Origin: an uncultured Oscillospiraceae bacterium
GTDB taxonomy: Bacteria; Bacillota_A; Clostridia; Oscillospirales; Oscillospiraceae
Direction: 5' to 3'
Length of the DNA: 13,896 bases
Assembly: GCA_944386965.1 (NCBI GenBank)
Contig: CALXDE010000006.1
Span: 1 to 13,896, forward strand
Made by a program: the position numbers and the translations under genes. The notes beneath the pieces are model-generated. The model saw only the letters and a list, made by a program, of their open reading frames with translations. It did no database searches and was not told where the DNA came from. Shown here piece after piece: positions 6,656 to 13,896 of the stretch. Positions within the stretch are counted from its first letter, which is position 1. Each line of letters starts with the position of its first letter.

Positions 6656-7288
6656 ATGCCGCCGCATATCCTGCTGTATGGCGAGCCTCATCAATTTTCC
6701 AACTACGAGCGTGCCCTGACCCTGGCCGGGGCGGTGGTGCGCTTCGGGGACGGAGCGGACTGCGACGCTCTGGTCCTGCCCGGCGGCGGGGACATCCATC
6801 CCGAGCGGTACGGCCGCCCCTGGCAGGACTGCCGCCAGGTCGACCCGGATCGGGACGCGGCGGAACTGGCCCTGTTCCATCGCTTCTTTGCCCAGGGAAA
6901 GCCAATTCTGGGCATTTGCCGAGGCATGCAGCTGATCAACGTGGCCCTGGGCGGCACGCTGCACCAGAACATCGAGGGGCACAGCGCGTCCGGCGGGGTA
7001 GACGGCCTCCACACCACCTCCGCGCTGCCGGACAGCTTTCTCGCCCAGCTCTATGGAAGAAACTTCACCGTCAACACCGCCCACCACCAGGCGGCGGACC
7101 AACTGGGAGCGGGACTTCTCCCCGTCCAGTGGGCCCCTGACGGCGTGGTGGAGGCCGTGGTCCACCGGGAGCGGCCTGTCTGGGGCGTCCAGTGGCACCC
7201 CGAGCGGCTGGAGGAGGGCGGGCGCAGGGCCGACACGGTGGACGGCCAGCGGATCTTCACCTTCTTTTTGGAGCAGTGCCCCTACTGA
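6656..7288 (+). CDS. Peptidase C26 / gamma-glutamyl-type class I glutamine-amidotransferase-like hydrolase
   Basis: 210 residues. The class I glutamine amidotransferase fold is clear: LPGGGDIHPE (41-50), the nucleophile elbow GICRGMQ with Cys88, and the closing QWHPER with His181 and Glu183 completing the triad. The PGGGDIHP signature and GICRGMQLINVALGG place it with the gamma-glutamyl-gamma-aminobutyrate hydrolase (PuuD-like, peptidase C26) group rather than with biosynthetic amidotransferase domains. It likely cleaves a gamma-glutamyl amide in the cytoplasm; no Puu pathway partner is next to it, so the substrate is open. It is some 30-40 residues shorter than typical members, with the shortening at the N-terminus. 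The start follows a G-rich ribosome site (AGAGGGGGG) by 7 bases. It is transcribed alone, between a strong promoter and a terminator. Confidence 0.85.
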   Translation: MPPHILLYGEPHQFSNYERALTLAGAVVRFGDGADCDALVLPGGGDIHPERYGRPWQDCRQVDPDRDAAELALFHRFFAQGKPILGICRGMQLINVALGGTLHQNIEGHSASGGVDGLHTTSALPDSFLAQLYGRNFTVNTAHHQAADQLGAGLLPVQWAPDGVVEAVVHRERPVWGVQWHPERLEEGGRRADTVDGQRIFTFFLEQCPY

Positions 7289-7306
7289 GGGGGCGGAAAA
7301 CCAGCA

Positions 7307-7338
7307 GCGCCGGACGGCTTGCAGCCGTCCGGCGCTTT
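7307..7338. terminator. Bidirectional hairpin terminator
   Basis: A perfect 13-bp inverted repeat (7307-7319 with 7323-7335, loop TGC) is followed on the plus strand by TTTCCCTTT. It lies 18 bases after the hydrolase stop and 22 bases from the end of the convergent PdxA-like gene, so it probably serves both. Confidence 0.8.
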
Positions 7339-7359
7339 CCCTTTCCCGGGACATCCGCC

Positions 7360-8439
7360 TTACCGGTTCTGGGCCAGACGGATGGCATAGTCCATAGCGT
7401 TGCACAGGCTGATGGGGCTGGCAATGCCGCTTCCGGCGGTATCGTACCCGGTCCCGTGGTCCACGGAAACCCGGATAATGGGCAGGCCCAGCGTCACATT
7501 GATGCCCGCCACAGCGTCCCACCGCTTCTGCTCCCGGTCATAGACGAACCCCTTTACCTTCAGCGGGATGTGTCCCTGGTCGTGGTACATGGCCACCACG
7601 ATATCATACCACCCGCCCAGGGCCTTGGAGAAAATCGTGTCCGGCGGGGTGGGCTTCCCCTCCGGAATGCGGATGCCCTCGGCCATGGCCGCGTCAATGG
7701 CGGGCTGGATCTCCTGCATCTCCTCCGTGCCGAACATGCCGTTCTCCCCACAGTGGGGATTCAATCCGGCGACCCCGATGGCCGGGTCCGCGATCCCCAG
7801 CGCCTTGCACGCGCGGTGCGCCAGGCGGATGCACGCCAGGACCCGCTCCTTCTTCACCAGGTCACAGGCCTGGCGCAGTGAGACGTGGGTGGAGACATGG
7901 ACCACCCGCAGATCGTTCCACGAGAGCATCATGGCAAACTTCTGCGTATGGGTGTAGTGGGCGTAGATCTCCGTGTGGCCGGCAAAATGGTGACCGGCCA
8001 GATTGATGGCCTCTTTGCTCAGGGCGTTGGTCACCGTGGCGTCCACCTTCCCCGCAAGGGCCAGCTCGATCAGCCGAGCGACATACGAAAACGCCGCCTC
8101 GCCCCCCTCCCTGCTGGGACCGATGCCAAAGGGCCGCGGCTGCGCCAGCGCCGCCGTGTCCGGAATCTGCTCCGGGCGGATGAGCCCCAGGTCCAGCACG
8201 TCGATGGTTCCACAGGTGAATTTCGCCTGCTCCACCGACTCCACCCGGTTGAGCGCCAGGCGCAGCCCCCCGCGCTTCTCCGCCACCCGCAGCGCATAGG
8301 CCATGCTGCTCTGGTCCCCCACCACGAGGGGACGGCAGCGCCGGTAGAGCGCCTCCTCCGCCAGCGCCTGGACCGTAATCTCCGGTCCGTTTCCAAAGGG
8401 GTCCCCCATTGAGATGCCGATGATGGGCCTGTTGTCCAT
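7360..8439 (-). CDS. PdxA-family dehydrogenase (PdxA2-like, 4-phospho-threonate/erythronate type)
   Basis: 359 residues, full length for the family. Visible motifs are GDPFGNGPEI (12-21, where GDPAGIGPE is usual), the metal-binding GHTE (144-147), HVSTHVSLRQ (181-190), NPHCGENG (217-224), YHDQGH (265-270) and SVDHGTGYDTAG. PdxA proteins are NAD-dependent dehydrogenases that oxidise a phosphorylated hydroxy acid, which then decarboxylates. Classical PdxA makes a vitamin B6 precursor. Placed 43 bases after a DUF1537 kinase, this copy fits the PdxA2 branch, which oxidises D-threonate or D-erythronate 4-phosphate towards dihydroxyacetone phosphate. AGGAGG precedes the ATG by 5 bases. The role in sugar-acid breakdown comes from neighbourhood knowledge; the exact stereoisomer cannot be read here. 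Confidence 0.88.
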   Translation of the reverse strand: MDNRPIIGISMGDPFGNGPEITVQALAEEALYRRCRPLVVGDQSSMAYALRVAEKRGGLRLALNRVESVEQAKFTCGTIDVLDLGLIRPEQIPDTAALAQPRPFGIGPSREGGEAAFSYVARLIELALAGKVDATVTNALSKEAINLAGHHFAGHTEIYAHYTHTQKFAMMLSWNDLRVVHVSTHVSLRQACDLVKKERVLACIRLAHRACKALGIADPAIGVAGLNPHCGENGMFGTEEMQEIQPAIDAAMAEGIRIPEGKPTPPDTIFSKALGGWYDIVVAMYHDQGHIPLKVKGFVYDREQKRWDAVAGINVTLGLPIIRVSVDHGTGYDTAGSGIASPISLCNAMDYAIRLAQNR

Positions 8440-8482
8440 TGTGTCCTCCTCTCTGCCGCTCCGCTTCCCCGCGGACTCGCGG

Positions 8483-9715
8483 CTATCGCTCTTCTGTCAG
8501 CGCCTGCAGCTGCGCAAGCAGCTCCGGTCCGCCAAATCCGCCGGACTTGGAGATCAGCGCATAGCTGTTCCCCCGGTACTCCATCCGGGAGCACACCACC
8601 CCGGGGAACAGCTCCCGGAGGGGGACCAGCCGCTCCGGCTCCACAGCCCGCAGAAACGCCAGCAGCGTGTCCCCGCCCGTGACCAGCAGCGTCCTCCGGA
8701 GTCCTCCGTCCAGAAGCCGCCTGCCCACAGCGCCAAGGGTCCGCGCGATCCGGGTCCGGACGCTCTCCGGCAAAAGCCCGTCCCGCTCCATCGCCCGCGC
8801 AAGGCTCTCCCCAGGCAGGTCGCCGGCGCTCTCCAAAATGGAGCATCCGGCGCTCTCCAGCTGCCCGCGCCACGTCTCCAGTGTCCGCATCCCCGCCGGG
8901 GTATCCATCCAGGCGGTTTCCAGCTTCTCTTCCAGGGACATCCGCAGCCGCACCGCGCCCCGCTCCTCCGCCTCGTCCATCTGCCGGAGGGTGACGGGGT
9001 TGGTACTGCCGCAGAGGACGGACAATCCCCCGCCCAGGCGGACTGCCCGCCCCTCCGGGCGGTACAGTCCCAGCTGCCTGGACAGCGCGGCGGCCAATCC
9101 GGCGCAGCCCGCCAACAGATGGGGCGCCGGCCCGCGCAGGGTCCGCGCCGCGATCCGGTCCAGCTCCTCCTCGCCGGCGCAGTCGTACACCAAAATCCCC
9201 TCCGGCATTTCCCCGGTTTCCAGGGAGACAGAGCGGACCGAAATACCGTCGCCGCAGCCCAGGATTTCCTCCACCCGGGAGGCGGTCACCGGCTCATAGG
9301 GGTCCCGGCCAAAGATGCTCTCCGCCACCGGACAGCCGTCAATATAGTGAACGCCGCCCTTCGTCAGCCGCCCCATCCGGGGGTAGGCCGGCACAAAATG
9401 CAGGCGCTGTCCGCCGCAGGCCTCCAGCACGGCGCGCAGCTCCGCCCCCACATTGCCCCGCAGGGCGGAGTCCGTCTTCTTATAGACGTAGGGTATCCCC
9501 CGCTCCCGGGCCTGCCGGGCAAGATGGTAAACCACCCGCCAGGCGTCCCGCGCGCTCAGATGCCGGGTTTCCGCGTCCACGATCAGGACCTGGGCCTCTG
9601 TCTCCCCCAAATCCGTTCCGACGCGCACAACAGCCTCCCCGGCGCAGAATTGAATCCCCGTGTCCAGTGCGCCGGTCAGGTCGTCCGATATCACCAGGAT
9701 CTGGGTCACGTCCAT
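8483..9715 (-). CDS. Four-carbon acid-sugar kinase (DUF1537 family)
   Basis: 410 residues from the ATG at 9715. The N-terminal sugar-acid-binding domain carries ISDDLTGALD (9-18), KKTDSALRGN (79-88) and PAYPRMGR (109-116). The C-terminal nucleotide-binding domain has GSTNP (236-240), VTGGDTLLAFL (345-355) and KSGGFGG (390-396). Family members (DtnK, DenK, LtnK, OtnK types) phosphorylate the 4-hydroxyl of threonate, erythronate or related acids. The downstream PdxA-like gene supports threonate/erythronate. The frame remains open to 9964, but ISDDLTGA is normally near the N-terminus and a strong promoter ends at 9740. GGAGG (9719-9723) is only 3 bases from the ATG and 9 bases from an in-frame GTG at 9709, so the protein may start two residues later. 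No transporter or sugar-acid epimerase gene is in the window. Confidence 0.88.
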   Translation of the reverse strand: MDVTQILVISDDLTGALDTGIQFCAGEAVVRVGTDLGETEAQVLIVDAETRHLSARDAWRVVYHLARQARERGIPYVYKKTDSALRGNVGAELRAVLEACGGQRLHFVPAYPRMGRLTKGGVHYIDGCPVAESIFGRDPYEPVTASRVEEILGCGDGISVRSVSLETGEMPEGILVYDCAGEEELDRIAARTLRGPAPHLLAGCAGLAAALSRQLGLYRPEGRAVRLGGGLSVLCGSTNPVTLRQMDEAEERGAVRLRMSLEEKLETAWMDTPAGMRTLETWRGQLESAGCSILESAGDLPGESLARAMERDGLLPESVRTRIARTLGAVGRRLLDGGLRRTLLVTGGDTLLAFLRAVEPERLVPLRELFPGVVCSRMEYRGNSYALISKSGGFGGPELLAQLQALTEER

Positions 9716-9739
9716 CCCCCTCCCCGTAGGCTTTGCCAC

Positions 9740-9768
9740 ATTATAGCAAACGCGCGCCCCATTTTCAA
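9740..9768 (-). promoter_or_regulatory. Strong promoter of the kinase-dehydrogenase operon
   Basis: On the minus strand TTGAAA (9763-9768), a 17-base spacer and TATAAT (9740-9745) preceded by TGC, an extended -10. Transcription from about 9733 leaves a leader of under 20 bases before the kinase start. Confidence 0.8.
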
Positions 9769-9786
9769 CCGGAAACCGCTCTCCGG
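9769..9786. promoter_or_regulatory. Candidate operator between divergent promoters
   Basis: An inverted repeat CCGGA-N8-TCCGG directly abuts the minus-strand -35 box and lies 13 bases before the plus-strand -35. A dimeric regulator bound here could control both directions. The half-sites are short and G+C-rich, so chance is possible. Confidence 0.35.
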
Positions 9787-9799
9787 CCCGTCCGCCAAA

Positions 9800-9828
9800 T
9801 TGACAGGCCGGCGCCGCGATGGTATAAT
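9800..9828 (+). promoter_or_regulatory. Perfect consensus sigma-A promoter for the URO-D gene
   Basis: TTGACA (9800-9805), exactly 17 bases, then TATAAT (9823-9828): a 12 of 12 match. A start at the A of position 9835 would give a 98-base leader ending at the URO-D ATG (9933). Confidence 0.85.
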
Positions 9829-9902
9829 TTCCCCATCGACAGGCCGCCCATCCCCCACCCTCTTCCCGAAGCTGCCTCCAGGGGTGCGGACCTGCATCAC
9901 CG

Positions 9903-9917
9903 CGCCTGAAACAGGCG
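9903..9917 (+). promoter_or_regulatory. Small hairpin just before the URO-D ribosome site
   Basis: CGCCTG-AAA-CAGGCG (9903-9917) ends one base before the AAAGGAG (9919-9925) used by the URO-D gene. It may stabilise the mRNA end or tune ribosome access; its function is unproven. Confidence 0.3.
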
Positions 9918-9932
9918 GAAAGGAGCGCTACT

Positions 9933-10991
9933 ATGGCCAAAAGCTTTACCGTTGAGTCCCGCATGACGCCGCCCCCCTGCCAGCCGCCCGCGCTGGACTA
10001 CCCGGTCACGCAGAAGGAGAACCTCCGGCTGCTGCTGGAGGGCAAGATCCCCTACTGGATTCCCATGATGGGTCTGGACCACCAGATGACCTCCTGCCCG
10101 GGGGACAACGACCGCCCCGCCTATGGCACCAGCGGCAAGGACTGGTTCGGTGTCAGCTGGACCTATGTGGACACTGTGGGCGGGCAGACGGTGTCGCCCA
10201 ACAGCTTCATCATGGAGGACATGTCCCACTGGCGGGAGAAGCTTATCTTCCCGGACCTGGATCGGATCGACTTCTCCCGGGGCCGGGAGGAGGCCGCCGC
10301 CAAGCTCAGCCCCAACAAGCTCACCGGCTATGTGATGCAGGACGGTCTGTTTGAGCGTCTGCTGAGCCTGTGTCCCACGGAGGAGGGGCTGGCGTGGATG
10401 GTGGAGGAGCCGGAGGAGGCCGCCGCATTCTTCAACGCCATGGCCGACTACAAGATCGCCATGATCCACAAGCTGATGCGGGAGTGGGTGCCCCTGGATC
10501 TCCTCATCAACAGCGACGACTGGGGCACCCAGCTGAGCACCTTCATGGCGCCGGAAACCTTCCGGGCGCTGATCGCGCCGCCCATGAAGCGCATCGCCGA
10601 CGTGGTCCGGTCCTACGGGGTGTATTACATCTGCCACTCCTGCGGAAAATGCCAGGCTCTGGCGCCGGACATGGTGGACATCGGCTTTTGCATGTGGGAG
10701 AGTCAGAACATGAACGACCACCGGCAGGTCCAGAAGGCCACCGGCGGCCGGCTGAACCTGCAGGTGACCCTGGACCCCTATGTCCTCCAGGACCCGGATA
10801 TCACGGAGGACGCCCTGCGCCGCTATGTCCGGGAAACCATCGACCGACTGGGGCGCAACGGCGGGCTGGCCCTGGCTTTCAAGGCTCTGACGCCCATGGT
10901 CTACCGCACGGTGATCGACGAGATCTTCCACTACAGCCGCGCCCTGTACGCCGGCCGGGAGGGACAGCCCGCCGCGCCGCAGCTGGACTGA
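9933..10991 (+). CDS. URO-D superfamily protein, methyltransferase-like (not classical HemE)
   Basis: 352 residues, a TIM-barrel protein of the uroporphyrinogen decarboxylase superfamily. Supporting segments are the N-terminal TQKENLRLLLEGKIPYWIP, MQDGLFERLL (135-144), INSDDWGTQ (192-200) and the metal-type CHSCGKC (234-240). Classical HemE carries an N-terminal arginine-rich substrate motif that I do not see. The His-x-Cys arrangement is like the zinc site of MtaA/MtbA-type corrinoid methyltransferases, so a methyl-transfer or demethylation role is more likely than haem synthesis. No corrinoid protein or partner methyltransferase is adjacent, so the substrate is unknown. AAAGGAG lies 7 bases before the ATG. 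It is transcribed alone, divergent from the sugar-acid operon, and ends in a strong terminator. Confidence 0.8.
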   Translation: MAKSFTVESRMTPPPCQPPALDYPVTQKENLRLLLEGKIPYWIPMMGLDHQMTSCPGDNDRPAYGTSGKDWFGVSWTYVDTVGGQTVSPNSFIMEDMSHWREKLIFPDLDRIDFSRGREEAAAKLSPNKLTGYVMQDGLFERLLSLCPTEEGLAWMVEEPEEAAAFFNAMADYKIAMIHKLMREWVPLDLLINSDDWGTQLSTFMAPETFRALIAPPMKRIADVVRSYGVYYICHSCGKCQALAPDMVDIGFCMWESQNMNDHRQVQKATGGRLNLQVTLDPYVLQDPDITEDALRRYVRETIDRLGRNGGLALAFKALTPMVYRTVIDEIFHYSRALYAGREGQPAAPQLD

Positions 10992-11020
10992 GCGCTCCCC
11001 CCCTTCCGCACCCAAAAGCA

Positions 11021-11063
11021 GCCGCGCGGGATGGACAAAAGTCCATCCCGCGCGCCGCTTTTT
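11021..11063. terminator. Strong terminator after the URO-D gene
   Basis: A 13-bp perfect stem (11024-11036 with 11041-11053, loop AAAA) is followed by GCCGC and TTTTT (11059-11063) on the plus strand. The minus-strand side ends CTGCTTTTGGG, so it may also stop the convergent patatin transcript. Confidence 0.9.
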
Positions 11064-11114
11064 CCGGACAGCGTCGGGCCTCCCGGTCCGCGCCGCCCGG
11101 ACCCGGGGAGGGCC

Positions 11115-11969
11115 CTACCGCCCGCCCAGGAACGCCTCCGCCTCGTCCAGCCGGGCCATGCCCTGGTCCCAGCCGTCTTGCCAGAGGGCGCGGATCTTCT
11201 CCACATCCCGCTCTGTGCGGTGAAACCCCTCGGTGCTGGTGGGGGCAAAGAGCATCACCCGCCCCTCCCGCTCCAGCTGGAACAGCCGCCGCCGGCTCTC
11301 GTTGTAGACATCTGCACGGCGGCGCATGGTGTCGCAGAAGTTGGGGTATTTGTGGTAAACCAAGTCAATGAGCGGCTGGAGCTTTTCCGGGCGGCGGACA
11401 TACTCCCGCTCCCGGGTCAAAACCACGATCAGCCGGTCACAGCCCCGCTCAAAGGCCCGCTCATAGGGGATGGCGTCCGCCGCGCCGCCGTCCAGACACT
11501 GGATGCCCTGGATATGGAACACAGGGAAGAGAAACGGCAGGGCGCAGGTGGCCCGGAGGATCTCAAAGCTGTCATCCCGGCGGGGCACCGGGAAATAGGC
11601 CGCCGCGCCGGTGTTCAGATCCGTCACCACCGCCTCCACCTCCCCGGGGAAGGCGGCAAAGGTGTCGTAGTCAAAGGGCACCAACTGGTTGGGGATGGTG
11701 GAAAACACAAACTCCAGGCCGAAATAAGCCCGGTTGTCCCGCCGCAGCAGATTTCTCGCGCCCATGTACCGCTTGTCGTTGATGTATCCGACCATGATCT
11801 CCAGGTTGCGCCGGATCTGCCGGGAGACGTAGCTGACACCGTAGGCGATGCCCGCGGAGACGCCGATGACATAGTCCGTCATCAGATCCCGGGTCAGCAG
11901 AGCGTCGCACACGCCAGTGGAATAGATGGTGCGCACCGCACCGCCCTCCAGCACAATCCCAGTTTTCAT
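11115..11969 (-). CDS. Patatin-like phospholipase (YjjU-like, with DUF6363-like tail)
   Basis: 284 residues. The oxyanion motif EGGAVR (8-13), nucleophile elbow GVSAG with Ser38 and the catalytic DGG (Asp160) give a complete Ser-Asp dyad. The patatin core covers about 1-190, followed by a helical tail with LFAPTSTEGFHRTERD, typical of the YjjU-like bacterial group. Such proteins are acyl hydrolases, usually cytoplasmic or membrane-associated, with poorly known substrates; no signal peptide is present. The frame is open to 12065, but the ATG at 11969 begins right at the family start; GGAGG lies about 11 bases upstream, a somewhat long spacing. It lies downstream of dapH on the same strand, separated by a hairpin, and I see no convincing promoter of its own, so it may be read through from the dap operon. 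Confidence 0.88.
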   Translation of the reverse strand: MKTGIVLEGGAVRTIYSTGVCDALLTRDLMTDYVIGVSAGIAYGVSYVSRQIRRNLEIMVGYINDKRYMGARNLLRRDNRAYFGLEFVFSTIPNQLVPFDYDTFAAFPGEVEAVVTDLNTGAAAYFPVPRRDDSFEILRATCALPFLFPVFHIQGIQCLDGGAADAIPYERAFERGCDRLIVVLTREREYVRRPEKLQPLIDLVYHKYPNFCDTMRRRADVYNESRRRLFQLEREGRVMLFAPTSTEGFHRTERDVEKIRALWQDGWDQGMARLDEAEAFLGGR

Positions 11970-12063
11970 AGGGGTCACTTCCTCCCATTCCATCCAAAAT
12001 CCCCACGCTCTCCCTTCCCAACGCCTCCGCCCGGCGGCGTGGCTCCGGGGCGGGGAAACGGTC

Positions 12064-12093
12064 AAGCCATAGGAGCATGCGCTCCTATGGCTT
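12064..12093. terminator. Hairpin between dapH and the patatin gene
   Basis: A perfect 13-bp inverted repeat (12064-12076 with 12081-12093, loop ATGC) lies 33 bases after the dapH stop. The better T-tract (CTTTTGTT) is on the plus strand, although the gene that needs ending is on the minus strand, where only CTTGACCGTTT follows. Termination of dapABH may therefore be partial. Confidence 0.65.
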
Positions 12094-12126
12094 TTGTTCC
12101 TTCGATCTTTTCACCGCGCCCCGGAC

Positions 12127-12825
12127 CTACAGCCGGCGCAGGGCGTCCTCCAGGGCGGTTTTCAGGGTGGTCTTTTCGTCCTTCATCTTGATGACCCGGG
12201 CCGGACAGCCCGCCACCACGGCGTTCTCCGGCACATCGGAAACCACCACAGCCCCGGCGGCCACCACGGCGCCCCGGCCGATGCGGACGCCCTCGATCAC
12301 CACGGCGTTGGCCCCGATGAGCACATCGTCCTCCACGATGACCGGCGTGGCGCTGGCGGGCTCGATGACCCCGGCCAGGACGGCCCCCGCTCCCACGTGG
12401 CAGCGGCTGCCCACGGTGGCCCGGCCGCCCAGGACAGCGCCCATGTCGATCATGGTGCCCGGACCCACCACCGCCCCGATGTTGAGGATCGCTCCCATCA
12501 TGATGACCGCGTTGTCCCCGATGGACACCTGCTCCCGGATGATGGCGCCGGGCTCGATCCGGGCGTTGATGCCCTTCAGGTCCAGCAGCGGGATGGCGCT
12601 GTTGCGCCGGTCATTTTCCACCACCAGGTCGGCGATGTCCTCCGCGTGGGCGGCGAGGATGGGGGCAAGCTCCTGCCACTCGCCGAACACCACCTTGCTG
12701 CGCCCCTCGCCAAAGACGGTGGCGCCGCCGTAATCAATGGGGCGCTTCTCGTTGATATAGGCCTTCACCGGCGTCTTCTTTTCCGCGTTTCCGATGTAGG
12801 CGATGATCTCCTGGGCTGTCATCAT
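12127..12825 (-). CDS. dapH: Tetrahydrodipicolinate N-acetyltransferase
   Basis: 232 residues, full length. An N-terminal helical domain (about 1-85, opening [19 protein letters not shown]) is followed by a left-handed parallel beta-helix of hexapeptide repeats (about 86-205; for example [32 protein letters not shown]) and a short C-terminal tail. It transfers acetyl from acetyl-CoA to 2,3,4,5-tetrahydrodipicolinate, the committed step of the N-acetyl branch to meso-diaminopimelate. DapH rather than succinyl-type DapD is supported by this N-terminal domain and by length. The start overlaps the dapB stop as ATGA (12822-12825), with GGAGG 9 bases upstream; an adjacent second ATG at 12822 is also possible. 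The aminotransferase and deacetylase of this branch are not next to it. Confidence 0.93.
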   Translation of the reverse strand: MMTAQEIIAYIGNAEKKTPVKAYINEKRPIDYGGATVFGEGRSKVVFGEWQELAPILAAHAEDIADLVVENDRRNSAIPLLDLKGINARIEPGAIIREQVSIGDNAVIMMGAILNIGAVVGPGTMIDMGAVLGGRATVGSRCHVGAGAVLAGVIEPASATPVIVEDDVLIGANAVVIEGVRIGRGAVVAAGAVVVSDVPENAVVAGCPARVIKMKDEKTTLKTALEDALRRL

Positions 12826-13550
12826 AGGGTAGTTCCTCCAAACAGGATCTCCTGCAGGTCATAGCGGCCGTTGGGAAAATTTTGCAGCTTCCGGGCCATG
12901 TGCAGGGCGCCGTTGACAAAAATCTGCCGGGATGCGGCGGCGTGGGTAAATTCCAGCATCTCGTCCACCCCGAAGAAGTGGACGGTGTGCTGCCCGGCCA
13001 CGGTGCCGCCCCGGAGGGCGTGGACCCCCACCTCGTTCTTTCCCCGCCTGCCGCACAACCCCTCCCGTCCGTAGACCGGGGTCAGCTCGTGGCGGGGATC
13101 GATGGCCTCCAGCAGCAGCTTCGCCGTGCCGCTGGGGGCGTCCGCTTTCTGGTTGTGGTGGGTTTCCACGATCTCAATGTCGAAGTCCGGCCGCAGCACG
13201 CCGCTGATTTCCGAGAGCACCCGGCGCAACACCGCGATGCCCACGGAGAAGTTGGCGCTGTGGAGCACGGGGGCAAACTGCCCCAGATGGTCAAACGTCT
13301 CCATCTGTTCCGGTGTATACCCGGTGGTGCCGGAGAGCAGGGGCGTGCCTGTGCGGCGGACATAGGCCGCCACGGCGGGAAGGGCGGCCGGGCTGGAGAA
13401 GTCCATGACCACATCCGCCGCGGCGCCCATGGTATCCAGGGAGCGGAGATTGTCCCGGCCCACCGATGCCGCCACGCTGTCCCCCGCGGCTGCGGCAGTC
13501 TGTTCCATGAGTCGCCCCATGCGGCCCCGGCCGGTCAGAAAAATCCGCAT
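12822..13550 (-). CDS. dapB: 4-hydroxy-tetrahydrodipicolinate reductase
   Basis: 242 residues. The N-terminal Rossmann fold has GRGRMGR (7-13) in the nucleotide-binding loop, DFSSP (50-54) and SGTTGYT (73-79). The catalytic [15 protein letters not shown] (129-143) carries the histidine pair and lysine that define the family, and the C-terminal half has [14 protein letters not shown]. It reduces the DapA product with NAD(P)H to tetrahydrodipicolinate. It overlaps the end of dapA by 16 bases and has no strong ribosome binding site of its own, so translational coupling to dapA is likely. It is somewhat shorter than the 265-270 residues of proteobacterial enzymes, as is common in clostridia. Confidence 0.95.
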   Translation of the reverse strand: MRIFLTGRGRMGRLMEQTAAAAGDSVAASVGRDNLRSLDTMGAAADVVMDFSSPAALPAVAAYVRRTGTPLLSGTTGYTPEQMETFDHLGQFAPVLHSANFSVGIAVLRRVLSEISGVLRPDFDIEIVETHHNQKADAPSGTAKLLLEAIDPRHELTPVYGREGLCGRRGKNEVGVHALRGGTVAGQHTVHFFGVDEMLEFTHAAASRQIFVNGALHMARKLQNFPNGRYDLQEILFGGTTL

Positions 13551-13896
13551 GCCAGCAGCCCCGCCTTCTCCAGCAGGCGGCCCAGGGCCGCCCGGTGGTC
13601 CTCGCTCATCTCATACAGCGGCAGGCGGAAGGGGCCCACGTCCCAGCCCATGAGGTTGAGGGCGGTCTTGACGGGGATGGGGTTTACCTCCATGAACAGA
13701 CCGTTCATCAGATCCAGGTACTTCACCGCCGTCTCCACCGCCTGCTCCCGCCGGCCGGCATGGAAGTCCATCACCATGTCGTGGCAGGCCCGGGGCATGA
13801 TATTGGCCCACACGGAGATGACGCCGCTGCCGCCGATGGCCATAAGGGGCAGGGTGATGTCGTCGTTGCCGCTCCAGAGGGCGAAGTCCGGGGAGA
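13535..13896 (-). CDS. dapA: 4-hydroxy-tetrahydrodipicolinate synthase, C-terminal part (5' end outside window)
   Basis: About 120 C-terminal residues are present and the gene runs off the right edge. SGNDDITLPLMAIGGSGVIS matches the conserved late barrel segment of DapA (usually G-(D/N)-D, then GG-x-G-x-(I/V)-S), followed by the helical C-terminal domain with NPIPVKTALNLMGW and RLPLYEM. The enzyme condenses pyruvate with aspartate semialdehyde. The active-site lysine and tyrosine lie upstream and cannot be checked. It is the first visible gene of the dapA-dapB-dapH operon; any upstream promoter or lysine riboswitch would be beyond the window. Confidence 0.93.
   Translation of the reverse strand, partial: SPDFALWSGNDDITLPLMAIGGSGVISVWANIMPRACHDMVMDFHAGRREQAVETAVKYLDLMNGLFMEVNPIPVKTALNLMGWDVGPFRLPLYEMSEDHRAALGRLLEKAGLLACGFF

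Noticed and set aside
6638..7522. 294-codon minus-strand open frame
   Set aside because: Opposite the C26 hydrolase and crosses the bidirectional terminator; no recognisable fold.
8414..9955. 513-codon plus-strand open frame
   Set aside because: Lies opposite the DUF1537 kinase and ends inside the URO-D start; low-complexity Pro/Gln/Arg product.
12030..12063. TTGACC on the minus strand as a -35 for the patatin gene
   Set aside because: No acceptable -10 follows at 16-18 bases; the region is G+C-rich.
1..13896. CRISPR array, phage genes or toxin-antitoxin pair
   Set aside because: No regularly spaced direct repeats, no phage structural genes and no small overlapping gene pair with toxin-like motifs were seen.

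Overview
The window looks like chromosome from a G+C-rich, gut-type Bacillota, most likely an Oscillospiraceae relative such as Flavonifractor or Lawsonibacter. This is an inference from protein style, strong AGGAGG-type ribosome binding sites, sigma-A-like promoters and the acetylase version of the lysine/diaminopimelate pathway; no marker gene confirms it. Coding density is high, and genes are grouped into short operons separated by strong hairpin terminators.

Layout, left to right. (1) 1-449: the 3' end of a large serine recombinase, more A+T- and lysine-rich than its surroundings, probably the edge of an integrated mobile element. A bidirectional terminator (470-503) follows. (2) 553-5825, minus strand: a tightly coupled four-gene envelope operon, read as exported PIG-L-type deacetylase, then GT2 glycosyltransferase with a GtrA-like membrane domain, then a membrane-anchored protein with three related extracellular segments, then a membrane-anchored NAGPA-type phosphodiester glycosidase. 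(3) 5826-6655: no credible protein gene. It holds a hairpin-rich stretch (about 5950-6215), a tRNA-Ser(CGA) gene on the minus strand with its terminator, and promoters. (4) 6656-7288, plus strand: a class I glutamine-amidotransferase-like hydrolase (peptidase C26), ending in a terminator shared with the next, convergent operon. (5) 7360-9715, minus strand: a DUF1537 four-carbon acid-sugar kinase followed by a PdxA-family dehydrogenase, the two core enzymes of threonate/erythronate-type sugar-acid breakdown. (6) 9933-10991, plus strand: a URO-D superfamily protein, divergent from the kinase, with a perfect consensus promoter. (7) 11115-11969, minus strand: a patatin-like phospholipase. (8) 12127 to the window end, minus strand: dapA (partial), dapB and dapH, overlapping genes for diaminopimelate/lysine synthesis through the N-acetyl branch.

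How the genes work together. The dap genes give consecutive steps from aspartate semialdehyde towards meso-diaminopimelate. The kinase and PdxA-like dehydrogenase are expected to phosphorylate and then oxidise and decarboxylate a four-carbon sugar acid; the divergent URO-D gene may share an operator with them. The envelope operon is the best candidate for an undescribed system: three enzyme families that act on lipid- or phosphate-linked sugars are translationally coupled with a repeat-bearing surface protein. That suggests a pathway that builds and trims a surface glycan, but no substrate can be named from sequence.
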